64,000 nt of DNA from Bradyrhizobium sp. JYMT SZCCT0428 (GCF_018131075.1 NZ_JAFCLS010000007.1:62001-126000), one strand, 5' to 3'. Positions 20,015-28,332 are shown, counted from the first letter of the stretch. Translations and numbers: made by a program. The notes: generated from the letters alone by a model not told the origin.

Positions 20015-20431
20015 TCATTTCTTCCCAGCCTGGGCGCGCAGGCGATCTTCCTGCTCGCGCAGTTCGGGGGTGAACGCCTCGCCAAAATCCTCGGCCGCGA
20101 ACACCTGGCGGATTTCGATCTCGGCGCCGCCGTCGAACGGCGCGCGCTTCATCCACGCGATCGCCTCATCGAGCGATTTTGCGTTGATCAGCCAGAAGCC
20201 GCAGACGAGATCGCCAGTGAAGGGGAACGGACCTTTGACCGCACTGCCCTCTCCGCCCTGGTATTTGACGCGCGCGCCCTTCGAAGACGGATGCAGGCCC
20301 TCGCCCGCCTCCATCATGCCGGCCTTGACCAGTTCCTCGTTGAACTTGCCCATCGCGGTCAGCATTTCCGTGCTCGGCATCACGCCGGCTTCGGTTTCCT
20401 TGCTGGCCTTCACAATCACCATGAATCGCAT
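20015..20431 (-). CDS. YciI-family (DGPF) protein, paralogue 2
   Basis: A second YCII-related protein of 138 residues from ATG at 20431 (MRFMVIVKASKETEAG), which is preceded by GGAG. The upstream in-frame codons lie in the leader. The family motif is degenerate here: the usual DGPF appears as VKGPFPFTGDLVCGFW, so the aspartate is changed. The promoter-like element TGTCGG-N17-CGTC ends 55 bases upstream of the ATG, linking the gene to the ECF42-type sigma factor encoded at 30036-31310. Confidence 0.88.
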   Translation of the reverse strand: MRFMVIVKASKETEAGVMPSTEMLTAMGKFNEELVKAGMMEAGEGLHPSSKGARVKYQGGEGSAVKGPFPFTGDLVCGFWLINAKSLDEAIAWMKRAPFDGGAEIEIRQVFAAEDFGEAFTPELREQEDRLRAQAGKK

Positions 20432-20486
20432 CGTTTCGCTCCGTTGTTTGTCTGGCCGCTCGGCCGGTACCATCGCTCGTCAACAT

Positions 20487-20513
20487 GACGAACCGGGTTT
20501 TGCGACACCGACA
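20487..20513 (-). promoter_or_regulatory. ECF42-type promoter of the yciI pair
   Basis: On the minus strand TGTCGG (-35) is separated by 17 bases from CGTC (-10), with GGTT directly before CGTC. The same spacing and GTT-CGTC context occurs at 21631-21657, 28306-28332 and 31756-31782. Confidence 0.7.
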
Positions 20514-20571
20514 TGGTTCTCGAAATTATTTTGGAGACCATTTTCCTCGGACCAGATGGGGCCGGAGGAAC

Positions 20572-20943
20572 TTAGCTGTCGCCCTGGCGAACGAAGGCGC
20601 CGTTTTCGTAGGTCGCGCCGAAATAGACGTCGATGCGCCTGATCCTGTCGCCCGCAAAAGCGAAGAACTCCGTATTGCGGAAACTCTTGCCTTCCCTGGC
20701 GACGCATCGATAGGTCACGAACGCCGCCTCGCCCTCGACCATGATCGTTTCGAGATCCTGCCGTTCGATCCAGTCGCTGTTCTTCCAGCACCGCGCGAAA
20801 TAGGTCGCCTTGTCGATTTCGTCGTCATAGGGGCTGGTGAAACGGAAATCGTCGGTGAAGGCGGCCTCGACCGCCGCGCGGTCGTTCGCCAAATAGGCGG
20901 CGAACAGGTTGCGGATAATCCCGGTCTTGCTTGCGGCGCTCAT
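20572..20943 (-). CDS. SnoaL-like / NTF2-fold protein
   Basis: The 123-residue protein has the SnoaL/NTF2 pattern: an N-terminal helix (IIRNLFAAYLANDRAAVEAAF), then TDDFRFTSPYDDEIDKATYF and an antiparallel sheet ending RIRRIDVYFGATY. Such folds serve as small enzymes or binding proteins; the substrate cannot be inferred. Its ATG directly follows the TGA of the upstream GST gene with no gap, so the two are translationally coupled and share the promoter at 21631-21657. Confidence 0.82.
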   Translation of the reverse strand: MSAASKTGIIRNLFAAYLANDRAAVEAAFTDDFRFTSPYDDEIDKATYFARCWKNSDWIERQDLETIMVEGEAAFVTYRCVAREGKSFRNTEFFAFAGDRIRRIDVYFGATYENGAFVRQGDS

Positions 20944-21597
20944 TCAGCGCTCCTTCGGCACCATATTGAAATAGGGCTTGGCCTCCTTCAGCACCCGTGC
21001 GAACGACGGCCGCGCCTTCAGTCGTTCGAGATAGGCGGCAAGGTTTGTCTCGCCATCGCCGAACGGCTGCGCCATGCTGCCGTAGAACAGCGACGGCGCC
21101 GCGGCGCAATCGGCGAGGCTGAAATCATCGCCCATCGCCCAGGCTCCGCCGGCCATCTGTCGTTCGATCATCGCGTAGGAAGTGCGCAGCTGCGCCCGCG
21201 CCTCCTCGACGCCGTGGGGATCCTTCGGCCCTTCAGGGCGAAGGCGGTCGAGCATGATCTTCTGCATCGGCAGATGCACATAGAGATCGTAGAAGCGGTC
21301 GCGCAGCCGGGTCTGCAGGGCCTTGTCAGCGTCAGCCGGAAGCAATCGCGTGCGTCCGAGATAGTGGCGATCGAGATATTCGATCACGATGCTCGATTCC
21401 GGGACGATCTCGCCCCTGGCATCGTCCTGCAGCACCGGAAATTTTCCAATAGGCCACAGTTGCAGCAAGGCGGCGCGTTCGGCCGGATTGCCGAGATCGA
21501 CCAGCTTCGGCGTGAACGGGACGCCGATCTCGTACAGGGCAATCAGCGCCTTCCAGCAGAACGATGACAGCGGGTGGAAATGCAGGGTCAGTGACAT
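20944..21597 (-). CDS. Glutathione S-transferase family protein
   Basis: The ATG at 21597 gives a 217-residue protein. The thioredoxin-like N-terminal domain begins MSLTLHFHPLSSFCWKALIAL, where serine or cysteine near residues 11-14 would contact glutathione. GKFPVLQDD and the PESSIVIEYLDRHY segment form the glutathione site. The C-terminal helical domain has the FSLADCAAAPSLFY N-capping motif. A probable role is conjugation or thiol-dependent detoxification. A TGTCGG-N17-CGTC promoter element lies 33 bases upstream of the start, placing the GST-SnoaL pair in the proposed ECF42 regulon. Confidence 0.9.
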   Translation of the reverse strand: MSLTLHFHPLSSFCWKALIALYEIGVPFTPKLVDLGNPAERAALLQLWPIGKFPVLQDDARGEIVPESSIVIEYLDRHYLGRTRLLPADADKALQTRLRDRFYDLYVHLPMQKIMLDRLRPEGPKDPHGVEEARAQLRTSYAMIERQMAGGAWAMGDDFSLADCAAAPSLFYGSMAQPFGDGETNLAAYLERLKARPSFARVLKEAKPYFNMVPKER

Positions 21598-21630
21598 CTG
21601 GACTCCGGAGTGTTTTGGGCACGTCAGCAA

Positions 21631-21657
21631 GACGAACCAGGGTTTGGCAGGCCGACA
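21631..21657 (-). promoter_or_regulatory. ECF42-type promoter of the GST-SnoaL unit
   Basis: TGTCGG and CGTC on the minus strand are 17 bases apart, with GGTT before CGTC. Bases beyond the core (AAATAATT upstream and the CCxGGTTCGTC run) are also shared with the promoter at 20487-20513. Confidence 0.7.
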
Positions 21658-21668
21658 TTTGCTCCGAA

Positions 21669-22220
21669 TTATTTCGGAGCGGCGGGCGCGTAGCGCAGGA
21701 TCACGATCCCGCTTGACATCGGCCGGCTGTCCAGCAGCTTGAGCCGGGTCCGCGCGCCCTGTTTGAACAACGGCGTTCCGCCGCCAAGGATGATCGGGTT
21801 CAGCGCGATGCGGAATTCGTCGATCACGCCGTGCGGAATCAGGTGCGACGCCAGATCGGCGCTGCCGAACAGAAAGATATCCCTCGGCGCATCGCGCTTC
21901 AATTTGGTGACGGTATCGACCACGTCGTCCGCGAACATCTGCGTGTTGTTCCAGCCGGATTGTTTCAGCGTGCGCGAGAACACGTATTTCGGCACAGCAT
22001 TCATGAAGTCGGCGACTTCGCCGGTCGCATTCGGCCAATGGTTCGCCATCAGCTCATAGGTGACGCGGCCGAACAGCAATCCGCCGGCGGCGTTGAGCTG
22101 CTCGATCGACAACCGCTCCAGTTCTTCGCCCCAGACGTCTTCATGCCAGGAGATGTCCCGGTTCGGCCCTTCGACGAAGCCATCCAGCGTCATCAGGTTC
22201 CACATGATCAGCTTTGCCAT
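21669..22220 (-). CDS. Dihydrofolate reductase-like protein (RibD C-terminal family)
   Basis: A 183-residue member of the RibD C-terminal/DHFR-like family (KLIMWNLMTLDGFVEGP at the start, LLFGRVTYELM, IFLFGSADLASHLIPHG and IILGGGTPLF). These proteins usually bind NAD(P)H and are often stress-linked; few have known substrates. It is divergent from an HxlR-family regulator, with an inverted repeat between the two starts that probably controls it. It does not carry the ECF42-type promoter, although the GST unit follows 71 bp downstream on the same strand. Confidence 0.88.
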   Translation of the reverse strand: MAKLIMWNLMTLDGFVEGPNRDISWHEDVWGEELERLSIEQLNAAGGLLFGRVTYELMANHWPNATGEVADFMNAVPKYVFSRTLKQSGWNNTQMFADDVVDTVTKLKRDAPRDIFLFGSADLASHLIPHGVIDEFRIALNPIILGGGTPLFKQGARTRLKLLDSRPMSSGIVILRYAPAAPK

Positions 22221-22252
22221 CTCGGCGCTCCCTTAACTGATTGCGATTTGCA

Positions 22253-22278
22253 ACTGGTTGTATCCTGAGACAACCGGT
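22253..22278. promoter_or_regulatory. Inverted repeat between the reductase and hxlR-type genes
   Basis: ACTGGTTGT (22253-22261) and ACAACCGGT (22270-22278) are inverted with one mismatch and an 8-base spacer, in the 93-bp divergent promoter region. It is a likely operator of the HxlR-family regulator. Confidence 0.65.
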
Positions 22279-22313
22279 GCAATAATGCAAGCAGTTTTTT
22301 CGGAGACGAATCC

Positions 22314-22805
22314 ATGGCTGACGACCAACGCTCCGGCTGCCCGATCAACCTCACGCTGGAAGTAGTCGGCGACAAATGGAGCCTGCTCATCATCCGCGAC
22401 ATGATGTTCGGCAACCGGCGGCATTTTCGCGAGCTATTGACCAAGTCCGAGGAAGGCATCTCCTCCAACATCCTCGCCGACCGGCTGAAGACATTGCTCG
22501 ACGCCGGCATCATCACCCGCGAGGACGATCCCAGCCACAAGCAGAAGGGAATCTATTCGCTGACCGAACAGGGCATCGAACTGCTGCCGGTCCTCGCGCA
22601 GATGGCAGCCTGGGGTTACCAATATCTCCCGGTCTCCGAAGAACTCGGCATCCGCGCCAGGTTGCTCCGCGAGGGCGGGCCCAAAATGTGGGCAGAGTTC
22701 ATGGACGAGTTGCGCGAGACTCATCTGGGTCAGGTCCGGCGCAGGAAGGGGCCGACGGTCGGTGAGCGGCTCCAGGCGTATGAGAGTGTCGTGAACCGGA
22801 CATAA
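22314..22805 (+). CDS. HxlR-family transcriptional regulator
   Basis: A winged helix-turn-helix protein of the HxlR family (163 residues). The hallmark N terminus CPINLTLEVVGDKWSLLIIRD contains the conserved cysteine (Cys9), which in several family members senses electrophiles or disulfide stress. HFRELL and SSNILADRLKTLLDAGII form the recognition helices. A C-terminal extension of about 50 residues is charged. It is divergent from the DHFR-like gene and probably regulates it through the inverted repeat at 22253-22278. Redox sensing here is an inference from the family. Confidence 0.92.
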   Translation: MADDQRSGCPINLTLEVVGDKWSLLIIRDMMFGNRRHFRELLTKSEEGISSNILADRLKTLLDAGIITREDDPSHKQKGIYSLTEQGIELLPVLAQMAAWGYQYLPVSEELGIRARLLREGGPKMWAEFMDELRETHLGQVRRRKGPTVGERLQAYESVVNRT

Positions 22806-23080
22806 CGTTCAAAAAGCTCAAGAAATTCGCTCCGTATGAATACGTAGCCGGCAGGCATGGTCGGAGGCCGTCACTCTGCCCATCAACGTGCACACGCGAC
22901 AAATTATCGCGATGGATGAAGGCGCAAAGACAATTCACACCCGGGAGCGCGTTCGCAGGAATTTCATCAGGCGAAACATTGGCGAACGAGATGGTTTACG
23001 GTTGATAAACGGGTATCTGCAACTTTTTCCCGTAGTGAATTATCAGCCATCCATTTTTCAAACAGCGCGCGGAGCCTCAC

Positions 23081-24748
23081 GTGTTCAATCTGCAAAAGAA
23101 AGCAAACACCCAAAGCGCGCTTGCCCAAGCCGCTGCCATCAACAAGTCGCAGGCCGTGATCGAGTTCAAGCTCGACGGTACCATCGTCACCGCGAACCCG
23201 AATTTTCTCGGCGCCGTGGGCTACACGCTGGCCGAAATCCAGGGCAAGCATCACGGCATGTTCGTCGATCCGGCCGAGCGCGAGAGCGCGGCCTATCGCG
23301 AATTCTGGGCGCGGCTGAACCGGGGCGAATTCCAGGCCGCCCAATACAAGCGGTTCGGCAAGGGCGGCCGCGAGATCTGGATCCAGGCGTCCTACAATCC
23401 GATCCTCGATAGCGGCGGAAAGCCGGTCGGGGTCATCAAATTCGCGACCGACATTACGGCGCAAAAGATCCACAGCATGGAGGACGCCGGCAAGATTGCC
23501 GCCCTCAGCCGGGCCCAGGCCGTGATCGAGTTCAACATGGACGGCACCATCGTCACCGCCAACGAGAATTTCCTCGGCGCGGTCGGTTACGCGCTCGAGG
23601 AGATCCAGGGCAAGCACCACAGCATGTTCGTGGTCCCGGAAGAGCGCGACAGCGCTGCCTATCGCGAATTCTGGGCGCGGCTGAACCGCGGCCAGTACGA
23701 AGCCGCCGAATACAAGCGCCTCGGCAAGGGCGGCAAGGAAATCTGGATCCTCGCCAGCTACAATCCGATCCTCAACGAGGCCGGCAAGCCGTTCAAGGTG
23801 GTCAAGTTCGCCACCGACGTCACCGCGCAGAAGCTGAAAGCCGCCGACAATGACGGGCAGATCGCCGCGATCGTCAAGTCGCAGGCCGTGATCGAATTCA
23901 ACATGGACGGCACGATCCGCACCGCCAATCCGAATTTCTGCGCCGCGCTCGGCTATTCGCTGCCGGAAATCCAGGGCAAGCATCACGGCATGTTCGTCGA
24001 GCCGAACGAGCGCAACGCGCCGGCGTATCGCGAATTCTGGGAAAATCTCAACCGCGGCCAGTACCAGGCGGCGCAATACAAGCGGATCGCCAAGGGTGGC
24101 CGCGAAATCTGGATCCAGGCGTCCTACAATCCGATCCTCGACCTCAACGGCAAGCCGTTCAAGGTGGTGAAATACGCGACCGACATCACCGCCCAGGCGA
24201 TTGCGCGCAAGAAGGCCGAGAACGCCCGCGGCCTGATCGAGTCGGTGGCAGCGGGCAGCGAAGAGATGAGCGCCTCGATCCGCGAAATCTCCGAGACCAT
24301 GACCAAGTCCAAGGCGAATGCCGCGAACGCGACCGCCCGGGTCGAAGCCGCGGACGCGCAAGCCGTGAAGCTCAGCGCCGCTTCGCAAGCCATGAGCGGT
24401 ATCGTCGAACTGATCGGCAACATCACCGGACAGATCAACCTTCTGGCGCTGAACGCCACCATCGAATCGGCGCGGGCGGGCGAAGCGGGCCGCGGCTTTG
24501 CCGTGGTGGCCTCCGAGGTCAAGAACCTCGCCAATCAGGCCAAGCACGCCACCGACACGATCTCGAAGGAGATCGAACAGCTGAACGGCGTCGCCAGCGA
24601 GGTCGTGGGCTCGCTCACGGCCATCAAGGAGGCGATCGCCAGCGTCAACGAGTTCATCGCCTCCACGGCGGCCGCCGTGGAAGAGCAGAGCGCCGTCACA
24701 TCGGACATGTCGTCCAACATGCAGCGCGCCTCCGCCGAATTGGCCTGA
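23081..24748 (+). CDS. Soluble methyl-accepting chemotaxis protein with three tandem PAS domains
   Basis: The start is GTG at 23081 with GGAG nine bases upstream. Three near-identical PAS repeats begin at about residues 24, 147 and 268 (QAVIEF; spacing 123 and 121), each with the [16 protein letters not shown]-type core and ending ATDITAQ. A coiled linker leads to the MCP signalling domain ([28 protein letters not shown]), which contacts CheA/CheW. No membrane segment is present, so it should sense an internal signal such as redox state through bound cofactor. The 555-residue protein ends soon after the signalling hairpin, without a CheR-tether pentapeptide. A strong terminator follows. Confidence 0.93.
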   Translation: MFNLQKKANTQSALAQAAAINKSQAVIEFKLDGTIVTANPNFLGAVGYTLAEIQGKHHGMFVDPAERESAAYREFWARLNRGEFQAAQYKRFGKGGREIWIQASYNPILDSGGKPVGVIKFATDITAQKIHSMEDAGKIAALSRAQAVIEFNMDGTIVTANENFLGAVGYALEEIQGKHHSMFVVPEERDSAAYREFWARLNRGQYEAAEYKRLGKGGKEIWILASYNPILNEAGKPFKVVKFATDVTAQKLKAADNDGQIAAIVKSQAVIEFNMDGTIRTANPNFCAALGYSLPEIQGKHHGMFVEPNERNAPAYREFWENLNRGQYQAAQYKRIAKGGREIWIQASYNPILDLNGKPFKVVKYATDITAQAIARKKAENARGLIESVAAGSEEMSASIREISETMTKSKANAANATARVEAADAQAVKLSAASQAMSGIVELIGNITGQINLLALNATIESARAGEAGRGFAVVASEVKNLANQAKHATDTISKEIEQLNGVASEVVGSLTAIKEAIASVNEFIASTAAAVEEQSAVTSDMSSNMQRASAELA

Positions 24749-24815
24749 TACGGGACCGCCAGCCCCTCGTATCGGTTCAATCAGCCTTCGGGAGCCATCT
24801 CGAAGGCGAGCTTGA

Positions 24816-24857
24816 CCGGCACCGCAGGCGCAGAAGCGCAGCGGTGCCGGCTTTTTT
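24816..24857 (+). terminator. Rho-independent terminator of the triple-PAS chemoreceptor gene
   Basis: CCGGCACCGC (24816-24825) pairs perfectly with GCGGTGCCGG (24841-24850), followed by a C and six T residues. Confidence 0.9.
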
Positions 24858-24873
24858 GGGCATCGGCGTTCGC

Positions 24874-25257
24874 TCAGACCTGGTCCCACCGCCGCGTCAC
24901 TTCCGTCGCGCCCTCCGGCGTGGCCTCGAACACCGGCGACGCCAGGACGGCGTGGATATGCAGCATGTCGGTGCCGGAATTGCGGAAGCCGTGCAGTTGC
25001 CCAGCCGGCACGATCAGGGATTGCCCCGACGTGACGATGCTGTGTTCCCCGCCGAGCCACATCTCGGCCTCGCCCTCGCGCACGGTGAGCACCTCCTCGA
25101 CGGGGTGCGAATGCGTCGGGGCGCCGGCGCCGGGCGCGATCCATTGCTCGAAGATGCACAAATGCTTGGCGCCGTTGCGCGCCGAAACCAGCATGCGGGT
25201 TTCCACGCCCAGCCGCCATTGCTCCGGTGGCATATCCCTGACGTCGACCACCCTCAT
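24874..25257 (-). CDS. Small cupin-domain protein
   Basis: A single-domain cupin of 127 residues. The first cupin motif is PTHSHPVEEVLTVREGEAEMW (two histidines and a glutamate as metal ligands), and the second is VPAGQLHGFRNSG with the last histidine. Such proteins are metal-dependent enzymes or binding proteins; nothing indicates the substrate. The ATG at 25257 follows AAAGGG. It is convergent with the triple-PAS chemoreceptor gene and divergent from the SDR gene. Confidence 0.88.
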   Translation of the reverse strand: MRVVDVRDMPPEQWRLGVETRMLVSARNGAKHLCIFEQWIAPGAGAPTHSHPVEEVLTVREGEAEMWLGGEHSIVTSGQSLIVPAGQLHGFRNSGTDMLHIHAVLASPVFEATPEGATEVTRRWDQV

Positions 25258-25410
25258 TGCCGGACCCTTTCGGTTGCCGTGACCTCGCGTGGTTCGAGAA
25301 CGTGCGCCGGATGCGGCGCAGCATGCAAGCGGGGGCTACCGGCAGGTTCGAGACACAATGAACGGCGTGGGGTATAGAGCCAAAGAATCAATCATCAGCG
25401 GACCTGCTCC

Positions 25411-26199
25411 ATGCCCACTTCCCTATCAAAAGTCGCACTTGTCACCGGCGCCGCGCGCGGTATCGGGCTTGCGACCGCAAAACGCTTTCTCGCCGATGGC
25501 TGGCGGGTGGCGCTGCTCGACATCGAGGGCGAACTGCTGCGTGGCGCGGTCGCGGCGCTGGCCGATCCCGACAATACGCTGGCGCTGCATTGCGACGTCA
25601 GCGATGCCGGCGCGGTGGCCTCGGCGATGACAAATGTGATCGGGCGCTTTGGGCGGCTCGACGCGCTGGTCAACAATGCCGGCGTCGCTGTGTTCGCGCC
25701 GCTGCTCGAGACATCGGACGAAGACTGGAACCGGATCCTCGCGGTCAATCTCACCGGGCCATTTATCTGCACCAAGGCCGCCGCGCCCCTGATGCGCGAG
25801 CATGGCGGCGGCGCAGTAGTGAACATCACCTCGATCTCGGCGGTGCGCGCCTCGACGCTGCGCTCGGCCTACGGCACCAGCAAAGCGGGGCTTGCGCATC
25901 TCACCAAGCAGCTCGCGGTCGAACTGGCTTCGCTCGGCATCCGCGTCAACGCCGTGGCGCCCGGCCCGGTCGAGACCGCGATGGCGAAGGCGGTTCATAC
26001 CCCGGAAATCCGCGCCGATTATCACGACGCCATTCCGCTCAACCGTTACGGCCTCGAAGAAGAACTGGCGGAAGCGGTGTTCTTCCTGTGCAGCGACCGT
26101 TCCAGCTACATCACCGGGCAGGTGCTGGCCGTCGACGGCGGTTTTGATGCCGCCGGCATCGGCTTGCCGACCCTGCGCGGCGAGCGGCGGAATGGCTGA
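25411..26199 (+). CDS. Short-chain dehydrogenase/reductase
   Basis: A classical SDR of 262 residues. It has the nucleotide-binding TGAARGIG near the N terminus, NNAG in the central strand, catalytic Ser in ITSISAV and YGTSK (Tyr/Lys). The C terminus has the SSYITGQVLAVDGG motif of FabG-like enzymes. Aspartate after the second strand (LLDIEG) suggests preference for NAD(H). The substrate is unknown and neighbours give no pathway clue. Confidence 0.92.
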   Translation: MPTSLSKVALVTGAARGIGLATAKRFLADGWRVALLDIEGELLRGAVAALADPDNTLALHCDVSDAGAVASAMTNVIGRFGRLDALVNNAGVAVFAPLLETSDEDWNRILAVNLTGPFICTKAAAPLMREHGGGAVVNITSISAVRASTLRSAYGTSKAGLAHLTKQLAVELASLGIRVNAVAPGPVETAMAKAVHTPEIRADYHDAIPLNRYGLEEELAEAVFFLCSDRSSYITGQVLAVDGGFDAAGIGLPTLRGERRNG

Positions 26200-26262
26200 C
26201 GGAGCCTTGCCGGACGTGCCAACGTTGACTAATTCAACAGCTCCCGGACGAAGGAGCTGCAC

Positions 26263-26700
26263 ATGCGAATGGCGCTCATCAAGGCAATTGTTGTTGCGGC
26301 GGCGCTGTGCGCTGCGGTTTCACCTGTTCGTGCCGAGGTGCGCATCCTCGCCAGCCCCGGCGGACAGGTCGGCCCGTTTCTCGACCTGTTCGAGCGCCTG
26401 CGCGCGTCCGGCGAGCGCGTCGTGATCGACGGGCCGTGCCTGTCGGCCTGCACGCTGGTGCTGAGCACGGTGCCGAACGAACGCATCTGCGTGACGCGCC
26501 GCGCGGTGCTCGGCTTCCACGGCGCGCGGTCGATCGACCGCCGCGGCCGGATGTATGCCGAACCGGAAGCGTCGCAGGCGGTGCTGGAAGCCTATCCGGA
26601 GCCGGTTCGTAAATGGATCAGCCGCCGCGGCGGATTGACGTCGCGGATGTTGTTGCTGCGCGGGCGCGAACTCGCCGCGATTTACCCGTCGTGCAGGTGA
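26263..26700 (+). CDS. Secreted protein of unknown function (COG3904-like)
   Basis: A 145-residue protein with a signal peptide (MALIKAIVVAAALCAAV, cleavage near VRA-E). The mature part resembles the periplasmic proteins often grouped as COG3904, with a ClpP/crotonase-like look: ILASPGGQVGPFLDLFERLR, then GPCLSACTLVL with a serine in the position of a possible nucleophile. Two cysteines flank this segment and another is near the C terminus, so disulfides are possible. ATG at 26263 follows GGAG. No activity can be assigned. Confidence 0.7.
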   Translation: MRMALIKAIVVAAALCAAVSPVRAEVRILASPGGQVGPFLDLFERLRASGERVVIDGPCLSACTLVLSTVPNERICVTRRAVLGFHGARSIDRRGRMYAEPEASQAVLEAYPEPVRKWISRRGGLTSRMLLLRGRELAAIYPSCR

Positions 26701-26707
26701 AGGATTT

Positions 26708-26789
26708 GTAGGGTGGGTTAGGCGAAGCCGTAACCCACCGCCTTTGAGCGGGGAAAGTGGTGGGTTTCGCTACGCTCTACCCACCCTAC
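26708..26789. repeat. Inverted repeat in a convergent gene gap
   Basis: GTAGGGTGGGT (26708-26718) and ACCCACCCTAC (26779-26789) are exact reverse complements, with further internal GGGTTA/TAACCC pairing. It occupies most of the 107-bp gap and may end transcription from both sides. Confidence 0.8.
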
Positions 26790-26807
26790 GCAGCTATGCA
26801 CCCACCG

Positions 26808-27224
26808 TCATGACTGCATATCTGCCGGGCAGTTGACCATCCAGGGCGTGCCGAACTTGTCGACGCACATGCCGAAACCATTGGAGAAAAAGGTCTTGGC
26901 AAACGGCATCTTCACGGTGCCGCCATCGGCCAGCGCGTTGAAGCGGCGCTCGGCGTCGGCGGGGTTCTCGACCTGCAGCGCGACCGCAAAACCCTGCGGC
27001 TGATGGAAGTCGCCGGGAAATGCATCGGAGGCCATCACCACCTCGCCGTCGACCGTGAAGCTGGCGTGCATGATCTTCTTCTTCCATTCCGCCGGGGTCG
27101 GCATGTCGGCGGGTCCGCCTTCATAGCGCATCATCGCGTCAATCTTGGCGCCAAGCACTTTTTCATAATACTTCAGTGCTGCTTCGCAGTTTCCGTTGAA
27201 GAACAGATAGGGATTGACCTGCAT
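26808..27224 (-). CDS. VOC-superfamily protein (PhnB-like)
   Basis: A vicinal-oxygen-chelate fold protein of the PhnB-like group (138 residues): NPYLFFNGNCEAALKYYEKVLGAK, then MHASFTVDGEVVMASD and the C-terminal FGMCVDKFGTPWMVN. Members have glyoxalase- or bleomycin-resistance-type folds; enzymatic roles are rarely known. AAGGAG precedes the ATG. It is the last gene of the DoxX-SRPBCC-VOC unit, which carries an ECF42-type promoter; genes of this kind are common companions of ECF42/DGPF loci. Confidence 0.88.
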   Translation of the reverse strand: MQVNPYLFFNGNCEAALKYYEKVLGAKIDAMMRYEGGPADMPTPAEWKKKIMHASFTVDGEVVMASDAFPGDFHQPQGFAVALQVENPADAERRFNALADGGTVKMPFAKTFFSNGFGMCVDKFGTPWMVNCPADMQS

Positions 27225-27238
27225 CGTTGGCTCCTTGG

Positions 27239-27280
27239 GTGAACGGATTTGGCGTGAACGAATTTGCGGTGAACGTGCGC
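27239..27280. repeat. Three short tandem repeats between the SRPBCC and VOC genes
   Basis: Three units of about 15 bases begin GTGAACG (27239, 27254, 27269); the first two continue as (G/A)ATTTG. They fill most of the 55-bp intergenic gap. Confidence 0.7.
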
Positions 27281-27816
27281 TACTTCTCGGTGAGCTTTTT
27301 CAGATTGGCAAGACCAGTCTCGAAATCCCTGCCGATCATGCGGTCCAGGTTCATGAACACCTGCATCACCTTGGACAGGAACACGGCGGGCCCGGTCATC
27401 GTCCAGGTCAGATGGGTAGCATCGCCCTGCGGCAGCATTGTGAATTCGGCAGTGTTGTGACCTTCGAACGGCTTGAAGAAATCGAGCTTGATGAGGATCC
27501 TCGAGGGCACTGACGTTTCGAGGATTTCCATGCGGCCGGACCCGACATTCTTGTTGCCGTCCCAGGCATAGACCGCGCCCTTGCCGCTGTCGGCGCCGCC
27601 ATAGGTGCGCTTCAGCGCAGGATCCCTGTCCTCGTAGGGCGACCAGCTGCGCCATTGGTGAAAATCGTTGATCAGCGGAAAGATCCTGTCCGCCGGCGCC
27701 TTGATGCTGATGGCGCGCTGGACCTGGAACGTATCCGGCTTGGTCGCGGCCAGAATCAGCACCGCGGCGATGGCAATCGCCAGGACGACGGCGATGATGG
27801 CAATGATGTCGAGCAT
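27280..27816 (-). CDS. Membrane-anchored SRPBCC (START-like) protein
   Basis: The 178-residue protein has an N-terminal membrane anchor (MLDIIAIIAVVLAIAIAAVL) and then a polyketide-cyclase/SRPBCC domain: VQRAISIKAPADRIFPLINDF, HQWRSWSPYED, and the C-terminal long helix DRMIGRDFETGLANLKKL. Domains of this type enclose a hydrophobic ligand pocket. It is the second gene of the DoxX-SRPBCC-VOC unit (24-bp gap to doxX). A lipid-like ligand is only an inference from the fold. Confidence 0.88.
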   Translation of the reverse strand: MLDIIAIIAVVLAIAIAAVLILAATKPDTFQVQRAISIKAPADRIFPLINDFHQWRSWSPYEDRDPALKRTYGGADSGKGAVYAWDGNKNVGSGRMEILETSVPSRILIKLDFFKPFEGHNTAEFTMLPQGDATHLTWTMTGPAVFLSKVMQVFMNLDRMIGRDFETGLANLKKLTEK

Positions 27817-27840
27817 GTCAGGCTCCGTACGGGCTGGTGA

Positions 27841-28275
27841 TTATGATGCAAGTCGGCGGCGGAAAGGAATGAAATTGCGCAAGGCCGGATCGCGCAGCCA
27901 CAGCCCGCCCCATACCATCAGGCCGAGATAAAGCCCGAACAGCGTGTGGGTGAACAGCGGGCTGTCGATCCGGACATGGGATGCCATCGCGCCGCCGAGA
28001 TACCCGGTCAGCAGGATGGCGCCGAGGATCGAGGTCGGCGGCACCGAATACAGCACGGTGCAGACGATGGTGATGATGCCGAGGCTGCGCGCCAGCGTTT
28101 CGCTGGAACCATAACCCATCTTGTCCATCGTTTCCGTGACGATCGGCCACGGCACCAGCTTGATGGCGCCGTCGAACAGCAGGAACACGATGACCAGGCC
28201 GGAGAGAATACGGCCGGTCCAGCGGGCGGTTTTGGCGACCGGCGCGGGTTCGTCGATCGCAGTCATGGTGGACAT
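27841..28275 (-). CDS. DoxX-like integral membrane protein
   Basis: A 144-residue protein with four hydrophobic helices (ILSGLVIVFLLFDGAIKLV, LGIITIVCTVLYSVPPTSIL, AILLTGYLGGAMASHV, LFGLYLGLMVWGGLWL), typical of the DoxX family. Some DoxX proteins take part in redox-linked membrane complexes. AGGAGAAA precedes the ATG. It is the first gene of the unit; TGTCTG-N17-CGTC lies 30 bases upstream of the start, so it is proposed as an ECF42 target. Confidence 0.87.
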   Translation of the reverse strand: MSTMTAIDEPAPVAKTARWTGRILSGLVIVFLLFDGAIKLVPWPIVTETMDKMGYGSSETLARSLGIITIVCTVLYSVPPTSILGAILLTGYLGGAMASHVRIDSPLFTHTLFGLYLGLMVWGGLWLRDPALRNFIPFRRRLAS

Positions 28276-28305
28276 GGCTTTCTCCTGTCATTTGCATAAT
28301 TCCAG

Positions 28306-28332
28306 GACGAACGAGCCTGACGTAAACAGACA
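28306..28332 (-). promoter_or_regulatory. ECF42-type promoter of the doxX unit
   Basis: On the minus strand TGTCTG is separated by 17 bases from CGTC, with CGTT before CGTC. It differs from the other three sites only in the fifth base of the -35 hexamer. Confidence 0.6.

Noticed and set aside
22967-25324. Long minus-strand open frame opposite the triple-PAS receptor
   Set aside because: It only reflects the codon pattern of the repeated PAS units on the other strand and runs through the receptor terminator.
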